Below, one piece after another: positions 5,350 through 6,255 of a stretch of DNA of 6,255 bases; the stretch's first letter is position 1; each line of letters opens with the position of its first letter. Below the pieces are notes generated by a model. The model did no database searches, was not told where the DNA came from, and worked only from the letters and a program-made list of their open reading frames with translations. Source of the stretch: JASFRI01 sp050115015 (GTDB lineage Bacteria > Acidobacteriota > Polarisedimenticolia > CBDVAL01); NCBI GenBank assembly GCA_050115015.1, contig JASFRI010000254.1, positions 1 through 6,255 on the forward strand, given 5' to 3'. Made by a program: the position numbers and the translations under genes.

Positions 5350-6255
5350 GCTTCCACGTCAAGACGCTGGGCTGCAAGCTCAACCAGTTCGACTCCGCCG
5401 CCGTGGAGTCGGACCTGCGCAGCCGTGGCCTGCTGCACGCCGGACGTGCGGCGGACGCCTCGGTCGTGGTGATCAACACGTGCACGGTGACGCACCGGGC
5501 CGACGCCGACGCACGGGCGCTGTTCCGCCGGGTGCGGCGGGAGAACCCCGGCTGCCTTCTGGTGGCCACCGGCTGCCTCGCGGAGCGCGACCCGGAGGCG
5601 GTCGGCACGATGCCCGAGGTGGACCTCGTGGTTCGCCGGCGCGACCGCGAGCGGATCGGCGAGCTGATCGCCGCGCGCGCGGATGCCCGGTTCCCCGGCC
5701 TGCTCACCGGGCCGGGCCCGGCCCCCTCGTGCACCGGGGCGCTCCGCTTCGGGGAGCGCACGCGGGCCCTGCTCAAGGTGCAGGAGGGCTGCGACCTGCG
5801 GTGCGCGTACTGCGTCATCCCCCAGGTCAGGGGGCCTAGCCGCTCCGTCGCACCGGAGGACGTGGAGACCCGCGTGCGCGATCTGATCCGTGCCGGGTAC
5901 CGGGAGATCGTGCTCACGGGCGTGAACACCGGGGACTATGGCCTCGACCTGTCCCCGCGGACGACGCTGGCGGCGCTGCTGCGCCGGATCCTCCCCCTCC
6001 CGGGCCTGGGGCGGCTACGGCTGAACTCCCTGGAGCCGCGAACCGTCAGCGACGAGATCGTCGATCTCCTGGCGGAGGATCCGCGCCTCGCGCCCCACCT
6101 GCAGATCCCGCTGCAGAGCGGCAGCGACGCCGTGCTGCGGGAGATGCGCCGGAATTACCGGGCATCGTTCTACGCCGACCTGGTCGAGCGCCTGCGGCGC
6201 CGCGCCCCGGACATCGGGCTCGGCGCCGACCTCATCGTCGGCCATCCCGGTGAGG
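5346..6255 (+). CDS. mtaB: MtaB-like tRNA (t6A37) methylthiotransferase, 3' end cut by window
   Basis: Radical SAM methylthiotransferase expected to turn t6A at position 37 of ANN-decoding tRNAs into ms2t6A. The first 303 residues of about 430 are visible, and the frame is open to the window edge. The N-terminal domain has three cysteines for an auxiliary [4Fe-4S] cluster: Cys10 ('KTLGCKLNQFDS'), Cys46 ('VINTCTVTHRADADAR') and Cys77 ('VATGCLAER'). The radical SAM motif is Cys149-x3-Cys153-x2-Cys156 in 'VQEGCDLRCAYCVIPQVRG'. Further family blocks are 'EIVLTGVNTGDYG', 'LRLNSLEP', 'PHLQIPLQSGSDAVLREMRR' and 'GADLIVGHPGE'. 'TLGCKLNQ' and 'INTCTVT' favour MtaB over MiaB and RimO. The C-terminal TRAM domain would lie beyond the edge. 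The GTG start overlaps the purE TGA (GTGA), has a weak AGGA at 5339-5342, and gives the expected short N-terminus. It is the third gene of the purD operon. Confidence 0.9.
   Translation, partial: MSFHVKTLGCKLNQFDSAAVESDLRSRGLLHAGRAADASVVVINTCTVTHRADADARALFRRVRRENPGCLLVATGCLAERDPEAVGTMPEVDLVVRRRDRERIGELIAARADARFPGLLTGPGPAPSCTGALRFGERTRALLKVQEGCDLRCAYCVIPQVRGPSRSVAPEDVETRVRDLIRAGYREIVLTGVNTGDYGLDLSPRTTLAALLRRILPLPGLGRLRLNSLEPRTVSDEIVDLLAEDPRLAPHLQIPLQSGSDAVLREMRRNYRASFYADLVERLRRRAPDIGLGADLIVGHPGE

Noticed and set aside
5018..5929. 303-codon minus-strand frame opposite purE and mtaB
   Set aside because: Arg/Ser/Pro-rich shadow translation with no recognisable motif, fully covered by two well-supported + strand genes.

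Overview
This window comes from a very GC-rich bacterial chromosome and holds six genes, all on the + strand, with almost no non-coding DNA. The gene content is housekeeping: tRNA-dependent amidation, cell-wall hydrolysis, purine synthesis and tRNA thiomethylation. I see no mobile element, tRNA, rRNA, CRISPR array or phage-like gene. A GatCAB-type tRNA amidotransferase, a signal-peptide-bearing zinc amidase, an octamer-type PurE and an MtaB-like enzyme together suggest a Gram-negative-like, high-GC lineage (for example a deltaproteobacterial, acidobacterial or related candidate phylum). The sequence alone does not settle the taxonomy.

Region 1 (1-3343) reads as one transcription unit. It contains the 3' half of gatC, complete gatA, and a secreted or periplasmic N-acetylmuramoyl-L-alanine amidase (Amidase_3 family). 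The amidase gene starts with GTG and overlaps the gatA stop by 4 bases (GTGA). The amidase sits where gatB often follows gatA, so gatB must lie elsewhere. The amidase is the least ordinary protein here. It carries three degenerate LysM-like segments, each ending in an 'IP-x-x-(L/M)L' motif, and its catalytic domain has a long insertion between zinc ligands.

Region 2 (3344-3547) is the only sizeable gap, about 204 bases. It holds a short GC hairpin just after the amidase stop, a convincing sigma70-type promoter (35-like TGGACT, 17-base spacer, extended minus-10 TGG-GATAAT), a GC-rich leader hairpin and a good Shine-Dalgarno sequence for purD.

Region 3 (3548-6255) is a second operon: purD, purE and mtaB (cut by the window end). 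Each junction is a 4-base stop/start overlap (ATGA, then GTGA). PurD and PurE catalyse two steps of de novo purine synthesis, and MtaB modifies N6-threonylcarbamoyl-A37 of tRNAs. PurK, the usual partner of class I PurE, is not next to it.

I did not find an undescribed system. The best leads are the architecture of the amidase and the purD leader. Long open frames on the minus strand, including one of about 3.35 kb, are explained by the absence of TTA, CTA and TCA codons in the sense genes.
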